Shown: piece after piece, positions 16,075-25,215 of the stretch | Numbering within the stretch: position 1 is the first letter of the stretch | Layout of the letters: the number at the start of each line of letters is the position of its first letter | Source: Paracandidimonas soli | GTDB taxonomy: Bacteria; Pseudomonadota; Gammaproteobacteria; Burkholderiales; Burkholderiaceae_B | NCBI RefSeq assembly: GCF_004342005.1 | Contig: NZ_SMBX01000003.1 | Coordinates: forward strand, 62,001-126,000 | Direction: 5' to 3' | Length of the DNA stretch: 64,000 nucleotides | The notes under the pieces: model-generated | Databases searched by the model: none | What the model was told of the DNA's origin: nothing | What the model saw: only the letters and a program-made list of their open reading frames with translations | Translations under genes and position numbers: made by a program

Positions 16075-17825
16075 TAACTCATTTCCATAATGTTCTGGCC
16101 GGCCTCTGTCGTGCCTTCCAGCGGTTCGTGCGCGATAGCGTTCATGGTGGCCCACGCCAGGTCGGCATGGCCGACAGCCTGGGTTCGGCCCGACGCATAG
16201 GTGGCCTGGCGGCCCGAGGGCGTGAGTATCTTTCGGATGGACATGAACGACTGTGCCAGGTCGATGAAGCCCGAATCGAACTCCAGGCGGCCGTTGCGCA
16301 TCACGTTCTGCATTTTCAGCACCATCTGGGTTTTGACTTCCACCGAATAGTTGATCGGCACGGCCGCGGGGAAGAAGAGCCGGACCAGTTGGTACACGGC
16401 CCGGCCCATGCCGGTTACGTCGATGCCAATATGCGTGACGTTGTATTTATCGGTCAGCTTCTTGATTTCATCAGCCTGGACCTGGTAGTCAGGGTTCTGG
16501 AACTGGATGCGCTCGAGTATGCGGAATTTCCCACCAGGCACCGCCGGCGGCGCAATGACGACACAGCCCTGCTTGTCGCCAGTGTCCGAAGGGTCGTAGC
16601 CTATCCAGACTGGCTTATTGCCGAAGGGCCGCGCGGCGTGCGGCTTGTAGTCCGTCCAGATTTCCCAGGAATCGACCATGCAGCGCTGCAGCATCTGCAG
16701 CGGGAATACCGACTTGGTGTCGTCGATGAACAGACACTTCAGCAGGTTGTCGAACTCGTCTTCCGTGTACTCATTCCTGAGCTCTTCGATATCGAATAAG
16801 TCGCAACCGCCTGCCTCGGCGTCGAAGATCGTGACGATCTGGCGCCAGATCTTGTCCGAGCACAGCTTGCCCGCCTGCAGAGCCTTGTGGCTGATGTCCA
16901 TCTTGATGGCGCTTTTCTTGCCCCGCACCTTGGCGTGGCGCTCGCCCGACCAGAACGGATAAGCCTCGTGACTCATGGAAGATGGCGTGGAGAAATAGGT
17001 TTTGCGCCACTTCTTGTGCATGGCCATGCCGCTGGCCACTTTGTTCAGTTGCTCGAAGCCTGGAATCCAGAAAAACTCATCGACATACAGATTTCCGTGG
17101 TAACTCTGCGCCGTACGGTAGTTCGTACCCAGGAAGTACAGTGTCGCGCCGTTGTGCAGCACGATGGGATCGCCGCGTAATTCGACGTCAATGGTGTCGC
17201 GCACGAACTGCAGGATGTACTGTTTGAAGACGTGTGCCTGCGCCTTGGAAGCGGAAATAAAGATCTGGTTGCGGCCCGTCAGCAAGGCATCAATGAAGGC
17301 CTCACGGGCGAAGAACCAGGTCGCCCCGATCTGGCGAGACTTCAGGATGATGCGTGTGCGCTGATCCCTGTTGTTCGCCCACGTCCGTTGGTACTCGAAC
17401 AGCGCATCGTCGAATGCTTCGATCAGCTTCTCGGTCTGCTCTTCAGAAATGAAGTTCTTGCTCGGGCGGCGCTTTGGCTTGGAGTTTCGGGCGGCGAGGT
17501 TCGGGTTCAGGTCGACCTCGTTGCCGCCGCCAAGATACTTTCGCACACGTGCGTATCGCTCCATCTGGCGACCCAGTAGGTCGATTTCCTTGAAGTCTTG
17601 TCCGGTTTTTGCCTGCTTCATCACTAGTTGCACAAGGCGGCACTCGGCAGCGCCCTCGATGCGCTCAATGACGGGGGCTTGATCCCACTTGTCGCGCCGC
17701 TTCCACGAGCCAACCGTTGGCGGCCGCTCGCCCAGGTATTCGGCGATGGCGGTTAGGGCCCATCCCTGCCAATACAAGAACTTGGCATGACGGCGATTGT
17801 CATGGTCGGCGGGCTGTGTAAACAT
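16074..17825 (-). CDS. P: Terminase large subunit (P2 GpP)
   Basis: The packaging ATPase and nuclease that cuts concatemers at cos and pumps DNA into the head. The 583-residue protein begins with a small helix-turn-helix (YLGERPPTVGSWKRRDKW), then the ATPase domain with IILKSRQIGATWFFA as the P-loop-like motif and LYVDEFFWIPGF as Walker B, and a C-terminal RuvC-like nuclease domain with WIGYDPSDTGDKQG. The ATG at 17825 was preferred to a GTG at 17849. It is divergent from the scaffold gene O, as in P2. Confidence 0.96.
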   Translation of the reverse strand: MFTQPADHDNRRHAKFLYWQGWALTAIAEYLGERPPTVGSWKRRDKWDQAPVIERIEGAAECRLVQLVMKQAKTGQDFKEIDLLGRQMERYARVRKYLGGGNEVDLNPNLAARNSKPKRRPSKNFISEEQTEKLIEAFDDALFEYQRTWANNRDQRTRIILKSRQIGATWFFAREAFIDALLTGRNQIFISASKAQAHVFKQYILQFVRDTIDVELRGDPIVLHNGATLYFLGTNYRTAQSYHGNLYVDEFFWIPGFEQLNKVASGMAMHKKWRKTYFSTPSSMSHEAYPFWSGERHAKVRGKKSAIKMDISHKALQAGKLCSDKIWRQIVTIFDAEAGGCDLFDIEELRNEYTEDEFDNLLKCLFIDDTKSVFPLQMLQRCMVDSWEIWTDYKPHAARPFGNKPVWIGYDPSDTGDKQGCVVIAPPAVPGGKFRILERIQFQNPDYQVQADEIKKLTDKYNVTHIGIDVTGMGRAVYQLVRLFFPAAVPINYSVEVKTQMVLKMQNVMRNGRLEFDSGFIDLAQSFMSIRKILTPSGRQATYASGRTQAVGHADLAWATMNAIAHEPLEGTTEAGQNIMEMS

Positions 17826-17964
17826 GGCTGCCAGAATAGGCAACGGCACACTTATTAAAAATAGAAAGTGCTTCTCAAAGGCCGTTTACAAAACCCGCGT
17901 CCTTGAGCGCGCACGCCCTAGCGGCAATCATGTCGGCACATGTTTCCCACGAAAGAGATCCGAC

Positions 17965-18786
17965 ATGAAATTCAAGTCCAAATTTTTTTGCGTTGCCACC
18001 GAGGGCGCCACGACCGACGGCCGCACCATCACCGCAGAGTGGATTCAGCAGATGGCGAAAACGTTCAGCCGGGCAAAGTATGGCGCGCGGGTATGGCTTG
18101 AACATATGCGCGGGTTGATGCCTGACGGGCCCTTCAAAGCATACGGGGACGTTTTGGCGCTGGAAGCACGAAAGAAGAGCGACGGGAAGCTCGGCCTATA
18201 TGCCCAGATCGAGCCGACCGACGAACTCATCAAGATGAACAAGGCCCGCCAAAAGATCTACAGCAGCATCGAAATCAACCCAGACTTTGCCGGCTCGGGC
18301 GAGGCCTATCTGGTCGGCCTGGCCGTCACTGACAGCCCCGCCTCGCTGGGCACCGACATGCTGGCGTTCACCCAGCAGAACCCGGAAGGCTCCCCACTGA
18401 CCGCTCGCAAGCAGGATAAGGACAACCTTTTTTCGACCGCCGAGGAAATCGAGCTGGAGTTCGAAGAGGTCGACGAAGGCTCCGGTTTTTCGGAGCGGAT
18501 CAGGGAGGTGCTGGGCAAGTTCAGAAAGCAAACGGTCAAGACCGAAGACCAGTTCGGGCAGATGCTGGATGCGGTCGAGCAAGTGGCAAGCCACGGCGCG
18601 GATCTCGAGCAGAGGTTCAATGCATTTTCCACCGATTTGAATAAATTCACTGCGGGCCTGGAAACATTGACGAAACTGCAGGAGTCCTTCGAGGCGTTCA
18701 AGGCGCAGGTCGAACAGACCGATGCCGGCACCACCCACCGCCCGCCGGCCACTGGCTCAGATGGTCAGGTGCAGACCGACTGCTGA
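17965..18786 (+). CDS. O: Capsid scaffolding protein with protease domain (P2 GpO)
   Basis: GpO is both the internal scaffold and the maturation protease of P2-type capsids. The 273-residue protein has the protease region (KFFCVATEGATTDGRTIT, then KYGARVWLEHMRG, and YSSIEINPDFAGSGEAYLVG) in residues 1-140 and a long helical scaffold tail rich in Glu and Gln. The serine of GLAVTDSPASLGTD is the likely nucleophile. The ATG at 17965 has a GAAAGAGA ribosome site before it; the upstream in-frame start is unlikely. It opens the plus-strand structural run. Confidence 0.94.
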   Translation: MKFKSKFFCVATEGATTDGRTITAEWIQQMAKTFSRAKYGARVWLEHMRGLMPDGPFKAYGDVLALEARKKSDGKLGLYAQIEPTDELIKMNKARQKIYSSIEINPDFAGSGEAYLVGLAVTDSPASLGTDMLAFTQQNPEGSPLTARKQDKDNLFSTAEEIELEFEEVDEGSGFSERIREVLGKFRKQTVKTEDQFGQMLDAVEQVASHGADLEQRFNAFSTDLNKFTAGLETLTKLQESFEAFKAQVEQTDAGTTHRPPATGSDGQVQTDC

Positions 18787-18840
18787 CCCCGTTTCAATCG
18801 CCCTGAAAACAAACTGTCAAAAATCTGACCGGAGAGCGCA

Positions 18841-19863
18841 ATGCGTAACGACACCCGCCTGAAGTTCAATGAGTACCTTTCCCGCCTGGCCACACTCAAC
18901 GAAGTGAGCGTCGAGGCCGTGGTAAGCAAATTCACGGCCGCGCCCAGCGTGCAACAGACCCTCGAAAACAAGATTCAGGAATCGAGCGACTTCTTGCGCT
19001 CGATCAATACCTACCTGGTCGACGAGCAGGAAGGCGAACGCATTGGCATGGGCGTGACGGGCCCCATTGCCAGCACCACCGACACCACCGAGGCGGACCG
19101 TACGCCGCGCGATGTCAAGGCGCTGGACGACAACAGGTACCGTTGCGAACAAACAAACTACGATACGTATCTTCGCTACGCTACGCTTGATGCCTGGGCG
19201 AAGTTCCCCGATTTTCAGGTGCGGCTGGCTAAAGCGATCATCCAGCGCATTGCGCTTGACCGAATCATGGTCGGTTTCAACGGTGTGTCGCGCGCCGATA
19301 CGTCAAACATCGCGACGAACCCCCTCCTGCAGGACGTGAACATCGGCTGGCTGCAGAAGATTCGCGTCAAGGCGCCCGGCCGCCACCTTTTTGAAACCGA
19401 AGAGGACAGCGGCAAGGTCACCGTGGGTGGTGCCGGCGACGAGTACAAGACCCTGGACGGCGTCATCTTCGACGTAGTGAACTCCATGGTAGAGCCCTGG
19501 TTTCGCAACGATCCGAAGCTGGTAGCCGTGGTGGGCCGACAGTTGATGTCCGACAAGTACTTTCCGCTGGTCAATGCGAAGCAGGCCCCCACCGAAACGC
19601 TGGCTTCCGACATCATCATCAGCCAGAAGCGCGTCGGCAACCTGCCGGCGGTGCAGGTTCCCTATTTCCCTGACAATGCGGTCCTGATTACCCGGCTGGA
19701 CAATCTGTCTACGTACGTCCAGCGTGGCTCTCAGCGCCGTTCCGTCATCGACAACCCGAAACGGGATCGCGTCGACACGTTCCAGTCGTCGAACGATGCC
19801 TTCGAGTTGGAAGATTACGGTTGTGCGGCCCTTGTAGAAAATATCGAGATCGCCGCAGGCTGA
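18841..19863 (+). CDS. N: Major capsid protein (P2 GpN)
   Basis: HK97-fold major head subunit. The 340-residue protein starts MRNDTRLKFNEYLSRLATLN, contains TTDTTEADRTPRDVKALD and YRCEQTNYDTYLRYATLDAW, and ends in VENIEIAAG, matching GpN proteins (P2 N is 357 residues). A ribosome site GGAGAG lies seven bases before the ATG. It follows the scaffold gene by 54 bp and would be processed by the GpO protease at its N-terminus. Confidence 0.96.
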   Translation: MRNDTRLKFNEYLSRLATLNEVSVEAVVSKFTAAPSVQQTLENKIQESSDFLRSINTYLVDEQEGERIGMGVTGPIASTTDTTEADRTPRDVKALDDNRYRCEQTNYDTYLRYATLDAWAKFPDFQVRLAKAIIQRIALDRIMVGFNGVSRADTSNIATNPLLQDVNIGWLQKIRVKAPGRHLFETEEDSGKVTVGGAGDEYKTLDGVIFDVVNSMVEPWFRNDPKLVAVVGRQLMSDKYFPLVNAKQAPTETLASDIIISQKRVGNLPAVQVPYFPDNAVLITRLDNLSTYVQRGSQRRSVIDNPKRDRVDTFQSSNDAFELEDYGCAALVENIEIAAG

Positions 19864-19901
19864 TCTGCCTGACCACAGACGTTCGAAAAGGAGCAAGGAT
19901 C

Positions 19902-20564
19902 ATGACTACGCCCGCTCAACGCCGCTTTGCCAGGGCCGAGGCTGCGCGCGCGTCGGCGCACGCGCAGCCCGGACAGGCCCCCGCCGGCTCAAACGCCTAC
20001 GAGTTAATGCTGGCTAAGCTGTACGACGACAAGCGTCGTCTCAAGGAAGTGCAGAGCATCGAGCGCAAGATCGAAGTCAAGCGCGAGCTTCTGTCCGATT
20101 ACGACAGCTGGGTGGCCGGGGCCCTGGAGGGCGGCCAGGGCGCCCAGGACGAAATACTGGTCACGGTCATGGTGTGGCGCATGGATGTGGGGGATTTCGA
20201 TGAAGCCCTGCGCATTGCACACTACGTTCTCAAACACGACTTGGTCTTGCCTGACCAGTACGAGCGCACGGTACCCACGGTCATTGTTGACGAAATTGCC
20301 GACGCGGCCCTGGCCTTGCAAAAGAATGGGCAGTCGTTCCCGCTGAACCTGCTGCGGGAGACACACGACATGACCGTCAACCTGGACATGCCCGACCAGG
20401 CCAGCGCCAAGCTGCACAAGGCCCTGGGTTATGAGCTTCGGGCTGCCGGAAAGCTGCCGGAAGCCGTCGAGCAATACGAACGGGCCTTGCAGCTGAACGA
20501 CAAGATCGGCGTCAAGCGCCTAATCACCGAACTAAAGGCGGAGATTGCTCAAGGCTCCGCTTAA
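19902..20564 (+). CDS. M: Terminase small subunit (P2 GpM)
   Basis: GpM recognises cos and recruits the large terminase. The 220-residue protein has the family core YELMLAKLYDDKRRLKEVQS at residues 27-46, the conserved VTVMVWRMDVGDFDEALRIA, and a C-terminal helical segment with a TPR-like look (LPEAVEQYERALQLNDKIG). The ATG at 19902 is preceded by AAAAGGAGCAAGG, a strong ribosome site. Order N-M-L is canonical. Confidence 0.93.
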   Translation: MTTPAQRRFARAEAARASAHAQPGQAPAGSNAYELMLAKLYDDKRRLKEVQSIERKIEVKRELLSDYDSWVAGALEGGQGAQDEILVTVMVWRMDVGDFDEALRIAHYVLKHDLVLPDQYERTVPTVIVDEIADAALALQKNGQSFPLNLLRETHDMTVNLDMPDQASAKLHKALGYELRAAGKLPEAVEQYERALQLNDKIGVKRLITELKAEIAQGSA

Positions 20565-20655
20565 CTGAGCTCCTCGAGCCGTGGCGGCGCGGGCCAAGGG
20601 GAAGCCCATTCATGAGGCCAAACCCCGAAGCCCGCCCACCGCCACCCTTCCAAGG

Positions 20656-21114
20656 ATGTCTATGTCATTCGCCATTGCCTGCGCCGACCCTCAAGCGCTC
20701 GATTCGGGCACGGCCCCAGAGGCCATCGATCAATTGTGGTGGCCGGCCGTCAGCCTCCAGCGCGCCCGCCAGGTGATGCGCCTGAATGGCACCGTCACCA
20801 ATGATCGTCTGCTCGAGGCTCTGCAAAACGCAGCCTACTCCGTAAACGATGAGCTGCAAGCCTGGAGCGAAGCGCAGCGCCAGGCCCATCCCGATGGGCT
20901 GCCCAAAGGCCGATTGACGAACCTGTACCTGCGAGCCGTGCACTTCTACGCGAAGGCCGAGCTCGTCGAGCGCTACAGAGACTTCGACGCTACGGGCGCC
21001 GGTGACCGCCGTGCGGATGATCACGAAGGCATACCGGACGAGGCGCGGCGCAATATGCGGTGGGCGATCAGTGACATTCTGGGCAAGCCCCGTGCAACGG
21101 TCGAGGCCTTGTGA
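20656..21114 (+). CDS. L: Head completion protein (P2 GpL)
   Basis: GpL closes the filled head and joins it to the tail. The 152-residue protein shows the family pattern WWPAVSLQRARQVMRLNGTV, ELQAWSEAQRQ, LYLRAVHFYAKAELVERYRD and C-terminal RRNMRWAISDILGKPRATVE. The ATG at 20656 (ATGTCTATG) follows CCAAGGATG. Its stop overlaps the start of X. Confidence 0.93.
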   Translation: MSMSFAIACADPQALDSGTAPEAIDQLWWPAVSLQRARQVMRLNGTVTNDRLLEALQNAAYSVNDELQAWSEAQRQAHPDGLPKGRLTNLYLRAVHFYAKAELVERYRDFDATGAGDRRADDHEGIPDEARRNMRWAISDILGKPRATVEAL

Positions 21115-21320
21115 TGATCGTCCATGCCCAGAAAAACGATACCGTCGACGCTCTGTGCTGGCGCTACCTGGGCGAGACGCGCGACATAGTCGAACAGGCC
21201 TATGAGCTCAACCCTGGGCTTGCAGATCAAGGGCCGATCCTCGCGCATGGCACCCCCGTGGTGCTTCCTGACGCGGTGCGTCTGACTTCTACAGTGGAAA
21301 CGGTGAAGCTATGGGACTGA
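21111..21320 (+). CDS. X: Tail protein X (P2 GpX)
   Basis: A 69-residue LysM-like tail protein: DTVDALCWRYLGET, VEQAYELNPGLADQGPILAHG and PVVLPD are the GpX signature. It may start at 21111 or at the next ATG three bases on; both overlap the L stop. P2 X is 67 residues and is required for tail assembly. Confidence 0.93.
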   Translation: MMIVHAQKNDTVDALCWRYLGETRDIVEQAYELNPGLADQGPILAHGTPVVLPDAVRLTSTVETVKLWD

Positions 21321-21802
21321 CATTGAAGCGAGCTGCATGCCATCGAACGTATTTCAGCCTGAACATGTCGGCTGACTGGCCGATCCGGATCTTCTATGGC
21401 CTGGTAACGCTGTATCAGGGGCTGTTTGGCATTTTCGTACCCTCCTCGATATTTCATCAGGCGCTGGAAAGCTACAACGGTGCAATCGCGATCATTACCT
21501 GCCTGCTTGCCGCCGGCGGGCTGCTTGTTGTGGATGGCCTGATGGCGATGGTCCGGTATTGCACCTACATGAATTGCGACCCCATCCGTCCTGCTATGCA
21601 GATGTTCCATCGGCGCCGGCCTCTGCTTTTTCTGCCGCCGGTGTTTTGTTATTACGTCACACTCATTCTCGTCAATCGACGCATGGACGAAGGCGTGGTG
21701 GTAGTCACCAGCTACTACGTTGTGCTCGCGCTCGCTGGCGTGGCCTTTTGCCTACGAGATGGAATCATTAGCCAGAAGGCACAAAGGGGCACGCATGCCT
21801 AA
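21311..21802 (+). CDS. Membrane protein of lysis module (holin or antiholin candidate)
   Basis: The 163-residue protein has four likely membrane segments (YGLVTLYQGLFGIFV; IAIITCLLAAGGLLVV; FLPPVFCYYVTLILV; YYVVLALAGVAFCL). It overlaps the X gene by 10 bp and the next membrane-protein gene by 8 bp. Its place between X and the endolysin suggests a holin, antiholin or other lysis membrane protein; I do not recognise the family. Confidence 0.6.
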   Translation: MGLTLKRAACHRTYFSLNMSADWPIRIFYGLVTLYQGLFGIFVPSSIFHQALESYNGAIAIITCLLAAGGLLVVDGLMAMVRYCTYMNCDPIRPAMQMFHRRRPLLFLPPVFCYYVTLILVNRRMDEGVVVVTSYYVVLALAGVAFCLRDGIISQKAQRGTHA

Positions 21803-22223
21803 GATGTTTCACAAGCGCGAACTTTTCATAGTTCTCTGTTCCTACGCAGTGCACGCATCCGTGTATGCCTCGCAGGCCTCTCTATGGGAACAGATCAACA
21901 CCGCTGGGACTCTGATGGATCTGTTCATCAATATGATGAGCGCGATCTGCGCATCGATGGCAAATACAGCATTCCGGCTCAAAAACGAGGCTCTGGTGGT
22001 GTCCCAGGTATTCAAAGAGCTGGCGTATGGAATTGGCGTTGGATTCACCGCAGGCGTCATTGTTTACGCCGTCGCTGAAGCGGCAAACGCAAACAAGTTC
22101 TTGCAGCTCGCCCTTGTGACATTGGCTGGCTGGGGCGGCGCCAAGGTCATAGAGTCTTACAGCGAAAGGTATTTCGGCGACAAGCGGCACAAACCGCCTC
22201 TTGACCGACAAACGGGGGAATGA
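21795..22223 (+). CDS. Putative phage holin
   Basis: The 142-residue protein has a short N-terminal hydrophobic stretch, then two membrane segments at about residues 75-95 (GIGVGFTAGVIVYAVAEAA) and 100-115 (LQLALVTLAGWGGAKVI), and a charged C-terminal tail (SERYFGDKRHK). It ends in ATGA overlapping the endolysin start. Two or three membrane passes, a charged tail and this position are the marks of a P2-type holin (GpY-like role). Confidence 0.75.
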   Translation: MPKMFHKRELFIVLCSYAVHASVYASQASLWEQINTAGTLMDLFINMMSAICASMANTAFRLKNEALVVSQVFKELAYGIGVGFTAGVIVYAVAEAANANKFLQLALVTLAGWGGAKVIESYSERYFGDKRHKPPLDRQTGE

Positions 22224-23026
22224 ACATGATTATCAGGCTTGGCGATATCGGAGCGCATGTCGGCGACCTGCAGCGCCGCCTATACATGATTGGCCACAAG
22301 GTCGAGCAGACCAACGTCTATGACCAGAGCACCCGTGCGGTCGTTCGCCGCGTACAGGCGCGCGCCGGCCTGGTCGTGGATGGCATCTATGGGCCCAAAA
22401 CAGAGGCGGCGGTCAAGGGGCAAGAAACCGGTCGACTTCTTCGTCAATCGGCGCTTGTTGAAGCGGCTGACCAACTGGACGTTGATCTTGCCAGCGTAAT
22501 GGCGGTCAACGAAGTGGAGTCGCGCGGGCAGGGTTTTGTGCGCGATAACCTGCCTGTCATCCTGTTCGAGCGCCATATTTTCTGGCGCCAGCTTGTGGCG
22601 CGCAAGATCGACCCCCGGCCATTCGCTCAGAAATACCCCGGCGTCGTCAGCCAGGCGCGCGGTGGTTACGCCGGCGGCATCAGCGAATACACCCGCATGG
22701 GCGTGGCAAAGAGCATCTGCGCGCCGGCGGCGTTCGAGTCATGCAGCTGGGGACTGTTCCAGATCATGGGCTTTCACTGGGAGTCGCTCGGGTTCGAGTC
22801 CGTCGAGTCCTTCGTGGACTTCCAGCGGGAAAGCGAAGACAACCAGCTGCGTACATTCGTTCGATTCATCCTTCAGGACAAAGAGCTGCATCGCGCCTTG
22901 AAACAGAAGAAATGGTCGACATTTGCACGACTCTACAACGGCCCAGCGTATGACGAGAACCTGTACGACGTGAAATTGGCCAGGGCCTATAAGCGCCACA
23001 TCGATGACATGACGGAGGCCTCTTGA
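22220..23026 (+). CDS. Endolysin: N-acetylmuramidase with peptidoglycan-binding domain
   Basis: This 268-residue enzyme cuts cell-wall glycan at lysis. Residues 1-65 form a peptidoglycan-binding domain (GDIGAHVGDLQRRLYMIG, GIYGPKTEAAVKG). Residues 80-265 form a DUF3380 muramidase with VNEVESRGQGF carrying the catalytic Glu, LPVILFERHIFW, SCSWGLFQIMGFHW and FARLYNGPAYDEN. It is the functional counterpart of P2 K but from a different family. No signal peptide is seen, so it needs the holin. Confidence 0.93.
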   Translation: MNMIIRLGDIGAHVGDLQRRLYMIGHKVEQTNVYDQSTRAVVRRVQARAGLVVDGIYGPKTEAAVKGQETGRLLRQSALVEAADQLDVDLASVMAVNEVESRGQGFVRDNLPVILFERHIFWRQLVARKIDPRPFAQKYPGVVSQARGGYAGGISEYTRMGVAKSICAPAAFESCSWGLFQIMGFHWESLGFESVESFVDFQRESEDNQLRTFVRFILQDKELHRALKQKKWSTFARLYNGPAYDENLYDVKLARAYKRHIDDMTEAS

Positions 23027-23472
23027 ACTACTTGCGCATTGGCGTTGCGATCCTGGGCATGCTCCTGGCCATCTTCAGTTGGGGGCAGTACCGGCAAATA
23101 GGCCTGCAAAAAGAGCTGATCAAGAAGCAAGAATCGGCCATTAAAACGGCCATTGACAAACTGAATCAGGTACAGCTCATTGTTGAAAAAAACGATGTTC
23201 TGATGTCCGCCATGCTGGGGGTTCAGGTCGAAGTCAACAGCCGCTTATCGACACGACAGCAAGAAATCCGGAGGCTACAAAATGACGTTGCGGAAATACG
23301 CCAGTGGGCTGATCAGCAGTTGCCTGATGACATTGTTCGGATGCGCCAGCGGCCAGCCGCCACAGGTGCCCGAGCTTATGGTCAATCAGTGCCCGCCGGT
23401 AGTGCCCTGCGTGCTGCAGGCGGCGAGCCCCCGCACGAACGGCGACCTGAACCTGACCCTGGAACAAACTGA
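23023..23472 (+). CDS. Inner-membrane spanin (Rz-like, P2 LysB position)
   Basis: The 149-residue protein has an N-terminal membrane anchor (IGVAILGMLLAIFSWG) and a long coiled-coil region (KELIKKQESAIKTAIDK through RRLQNDVAEIRQWADQQLP), the layout of an i-spanin. It begins with TTG at 23023 overlapping the TGA of the endolysin. The outer-membrane spanin gene lies inside its 3' half in another frame, a known Rz/Rz1 arrangement. The last 40 residues are low in structure. Confidence 0.85.
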   Translation: MNYLRIGVAILGMLLAIFSWGQYRQIGLQKELIKKQESAIKTAIDKLNQVQLIVEKNDVLMSAMLGVQVEVNSRLSTRQQEIRRLQNDVAEIRQWADQQLPDDIVRMRQRPAATGARAYGQSVPAGSALRAAGGEPPHERRPEPDPGTN

Positions 23473-23566
23473 AGCCGACTGGGCCAGGTGCGCGGCCCAA
23501 GTCGACATGATCTATTCCTGCCAGCAAAAGGCGAAACCCGATGCTCAAGCCGACCGCAGTTCGTGA
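23282..23566 (+). CDS. Outer-membrane spanin lipoprotein (Rz1-like)
   Basis: A 94-residue lipoprotein encoded largely within the i-spanin gene in a different frame. The leader ends in the lipobox LFGC (Cys near residue 21). The mature part is short with PPQVPELMVNQCPPVVPC, then a helical tail. Together with the i-spanin it would fuse inner and outer membranes at lysis. The start ATG at 23282 lies 191 bp before the i-spanin stop. Confidence 0.85.
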   Translation: MTLRKYASGLISSCLMTLFGCASGQPPQVPELMVNQCPPVVPCVLQAASPRTNGDLNLTLEQTEADWARCAAQVDMIYSCQQKAKPDAQADRSS

Positions 23567-24041
23567 CATCATCACGCGTGCGAACCCCTACCTAAAGCGC
23601 GACCCAGACAAGCTGCAGGTGTTCCTGGACTCCGGCCGTATCGTGGCGCGCGGCGCGGCCAGCCTGTCGTACGAGTACCGGTACACACTGACCATCATCG
23701 TTCAAGATTTTCCGAACCACGCCGACCAAATCATCCTGCCCATGCTGGCGTACCTGCGCACCCAGCAGCCCGAGTTGTTCGAGAACGTGGAACTGTCGAA
23801 CAATCTCATCCGCTTCGACGCCGAGGTCATCAATCAAGACTTGATCGACCTGTCGATGCAAGTGGATCTGACCGAGCGGGTCATTGTCGCGCAGCAGGAT
23901 GGAAAACTGACGGCCACCCATGTGGGCGAGCCTGCGCTGCCAGACTTCCCGGAGCAGGACATCAGCATCGAGCTCGTCAACAAGAAAACGGGCGAGGTCC
24001 TGGGAGTCTTCACCGCGCCAGCCTGGAACCCGCAGTTCTGA
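23541..24041 (+). CDS. R: Tail completion protein R (P2 GpR)
   Basis: GpR finishes the head-proximal end of the tail. The 166-residue protein starts MLKPTAVRDIITRANPYLKR and has YRYTLTIIVQDFPNHADQI, LPMLAYLRTQQPEL and RFDAEVINQDLIDLSMQVDL, all family signatures. Its start overlaps the Rz1 gene by 26 bp and its stop overlaps the S start by one base. Confidence 0.93.
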   Translation: MLKPTAVRDIITRANPYLKRDPDKLQVFLDSGRIVARGAASLSYEYRYTLTIIVQDFPNHADQIILPMLAYLRTQQPELFENVELSNNLIRFDAEVINQDLIDLSMQVDLTERVIVAQQDGKLTATHVGEPALPDFPEQDISIELVNKKTGEVLGVFTAPAWNPQF

Positions 24042-24505
24042 TGGACGGCGATTTGCACGCCCTGGAAGACTGGCTGGCGGGCCTGCTGGCCAAGCTTGAA
24101 CCCGCCCAGCGTCGTGCCGTCAACCGGCGCGTGGCGTTCGAGCTGCGCCGCTCCCAGGCCTCGCGCATTGCCCAGCAGCGAAACCCTGACGGAAGCCGTT
24201 ACCTGCCTCGAAAAAACCAGAACAAGAATCTGCGCAGCAAACGGGGCACCATCAAGCGTCGATCTATGTTCGCGAAACTGCGCACCCAGAAGTTCTTCAA
24301 GGTGGACGCCGACGCCAATGGCATGAGCGTAGGATTTCGCGGCCGCGCCGGCATGATTGCATTCGTCCACCAGTATGGTGAGAACCGAACCGCCCAGTCC
24401 GGGCAGAAGTTCATCACGCCCAAACGCGAGCTGCTGGGCTTGACCGACGTCGAACTGAACCTGATCATCGACGCCTACATCAGGCACCTTGCCGACCAGG
24501 ACTAG
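24041..24505 (+). CDS. S: Tail completion protein S (P2 GpS)
   Basis: A 154-residue basic protein of the Mu gpG-like/GpS family: LEDWLAGLLAKLEPAQRRAV, then RRSQASRIAQQRNPDG, IKRRSMFAKLRTQKFFK and GMIAFVHQYGEN. It helps tail completion and the tail-head joint. The TGATGG junction couples it to R. Confidence 0.93.
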   Translation: MDGDLHALEDWLAGLLAKLEPAQRRAVNRRVAFELRRSQASRIAQQRNPDGSRYLPRKNQNKNLRSKRGTIKRRSMFAKLRTQKFFKVDADANGMSVGFRGRAGMIAFVHQYGENRTAQSGQKFITPKRELLGLTDVELNLIIDAYIRHLADQD

Positions 24506-24573
24506 CTTGTAAAAGCACCAGATACAAACCCGCACCCGCGCGCGCGCGATGGCAATTGACCATCATTGCGGAC

Positions 24574-25215
24574 ATGAGCAACGAAGAACTGGCCCGCCTC
24601 ATTCAGAATCTGATCCGCGTAGGCACGATCATGGAGATCGACCACGAGGCGGAGCGTGCACGCGTCAGAAGCGGCAAGCTTGAGACCGATTGGCGGCCGT
24701 GGTGCGAAGTCCGTGCCGGTCGCAGCAAGACCTGGGATCCGCCGACCGTTGGCGAGCAAGTCATTCTGTTGTCGCCTGGTGGCGATCCGGCTGGAGCGTT
24801 TATCCTGCGCTCCATCGGCTCAGACGCCAATCCCTTGCCCAGCCACTCACCTGACGAAACCGTGCGCGAGTACCCGGACGGGGCGATGGCGAAGTACAAC
24901 CACGAGACTGGGGCCCTCAGCGTGACTGGAATCACCACCATGCTGGTCGAGGCTTCCGAGAGCATTACGCTGCGCGCCGGCGGAGACATCAATCTGGACG
25001 CGCCTCAAACGACCTCGACCGGCCGCCACACGATCGAGGGCTTACTGAGTTACCTGGCCGGGATGGCGGGCCAGAACGGCGAGAACGGCACCACGAGCAT
25101 CCAGGGTGATATTACGCACGTTGGGGGCAGCCTCTCCTCAAACGGCGTAGTGGTGCACCTGCACTTCCATGGCGGAGTTCAGCGCGGTGGATCAAATACG
25201 GACGGTCCTGCATGA
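24574..25215 (+). CDS. V: Baseplate spike protein V (P2 GpV)
   Basis: The membrane-piercing tail spike. The 213-residue protein has the OB-fold baseplate domain (ARLIQNLIRVGTIMEIDHE, WCEVRAGRSKTWDPPTVGEQ), a beta-helix middle (ESITLRAGGDINLDAPQTT) and a His-rich tip, HLHFHGGVQ, that fits the metal-binding tip of P2-type spikes. Start is uncertain: ATG at 24574 was preferred, TTG at 24556 is possible. A 68-bp gap with a CGCGCGCGCG run precedes it. Confidence 0.92.
   Translation: MSNEELARLIQNLIRVGTIMEIDHEAERARVRSGKLETDWRPWCEVRAGRSKTWDPPTVGEQVILLSPGGDPAGAFILRSIGSDANPLPSHSPDETVREYPDGAMAKYNHETGALSVTGITTMLVEASESITLRAGGDINLDAPQTTSTGRHTIEGLLSYLAGMAGQNGENGTTSIQGDITHVGGSLSSNGVVVHLHFHGGVQRGGSNTDGPA

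Noticed and set aside
17816-17889. TGTAAAC/GTTTACA pair as an Ogr-binding late promoter site upstream of O
   Set aside because: The spacing (about 60 bp) does not fit the TGT-N12-ACA dyad of P2 late promoters; no convincing Ogr site was found by eye.
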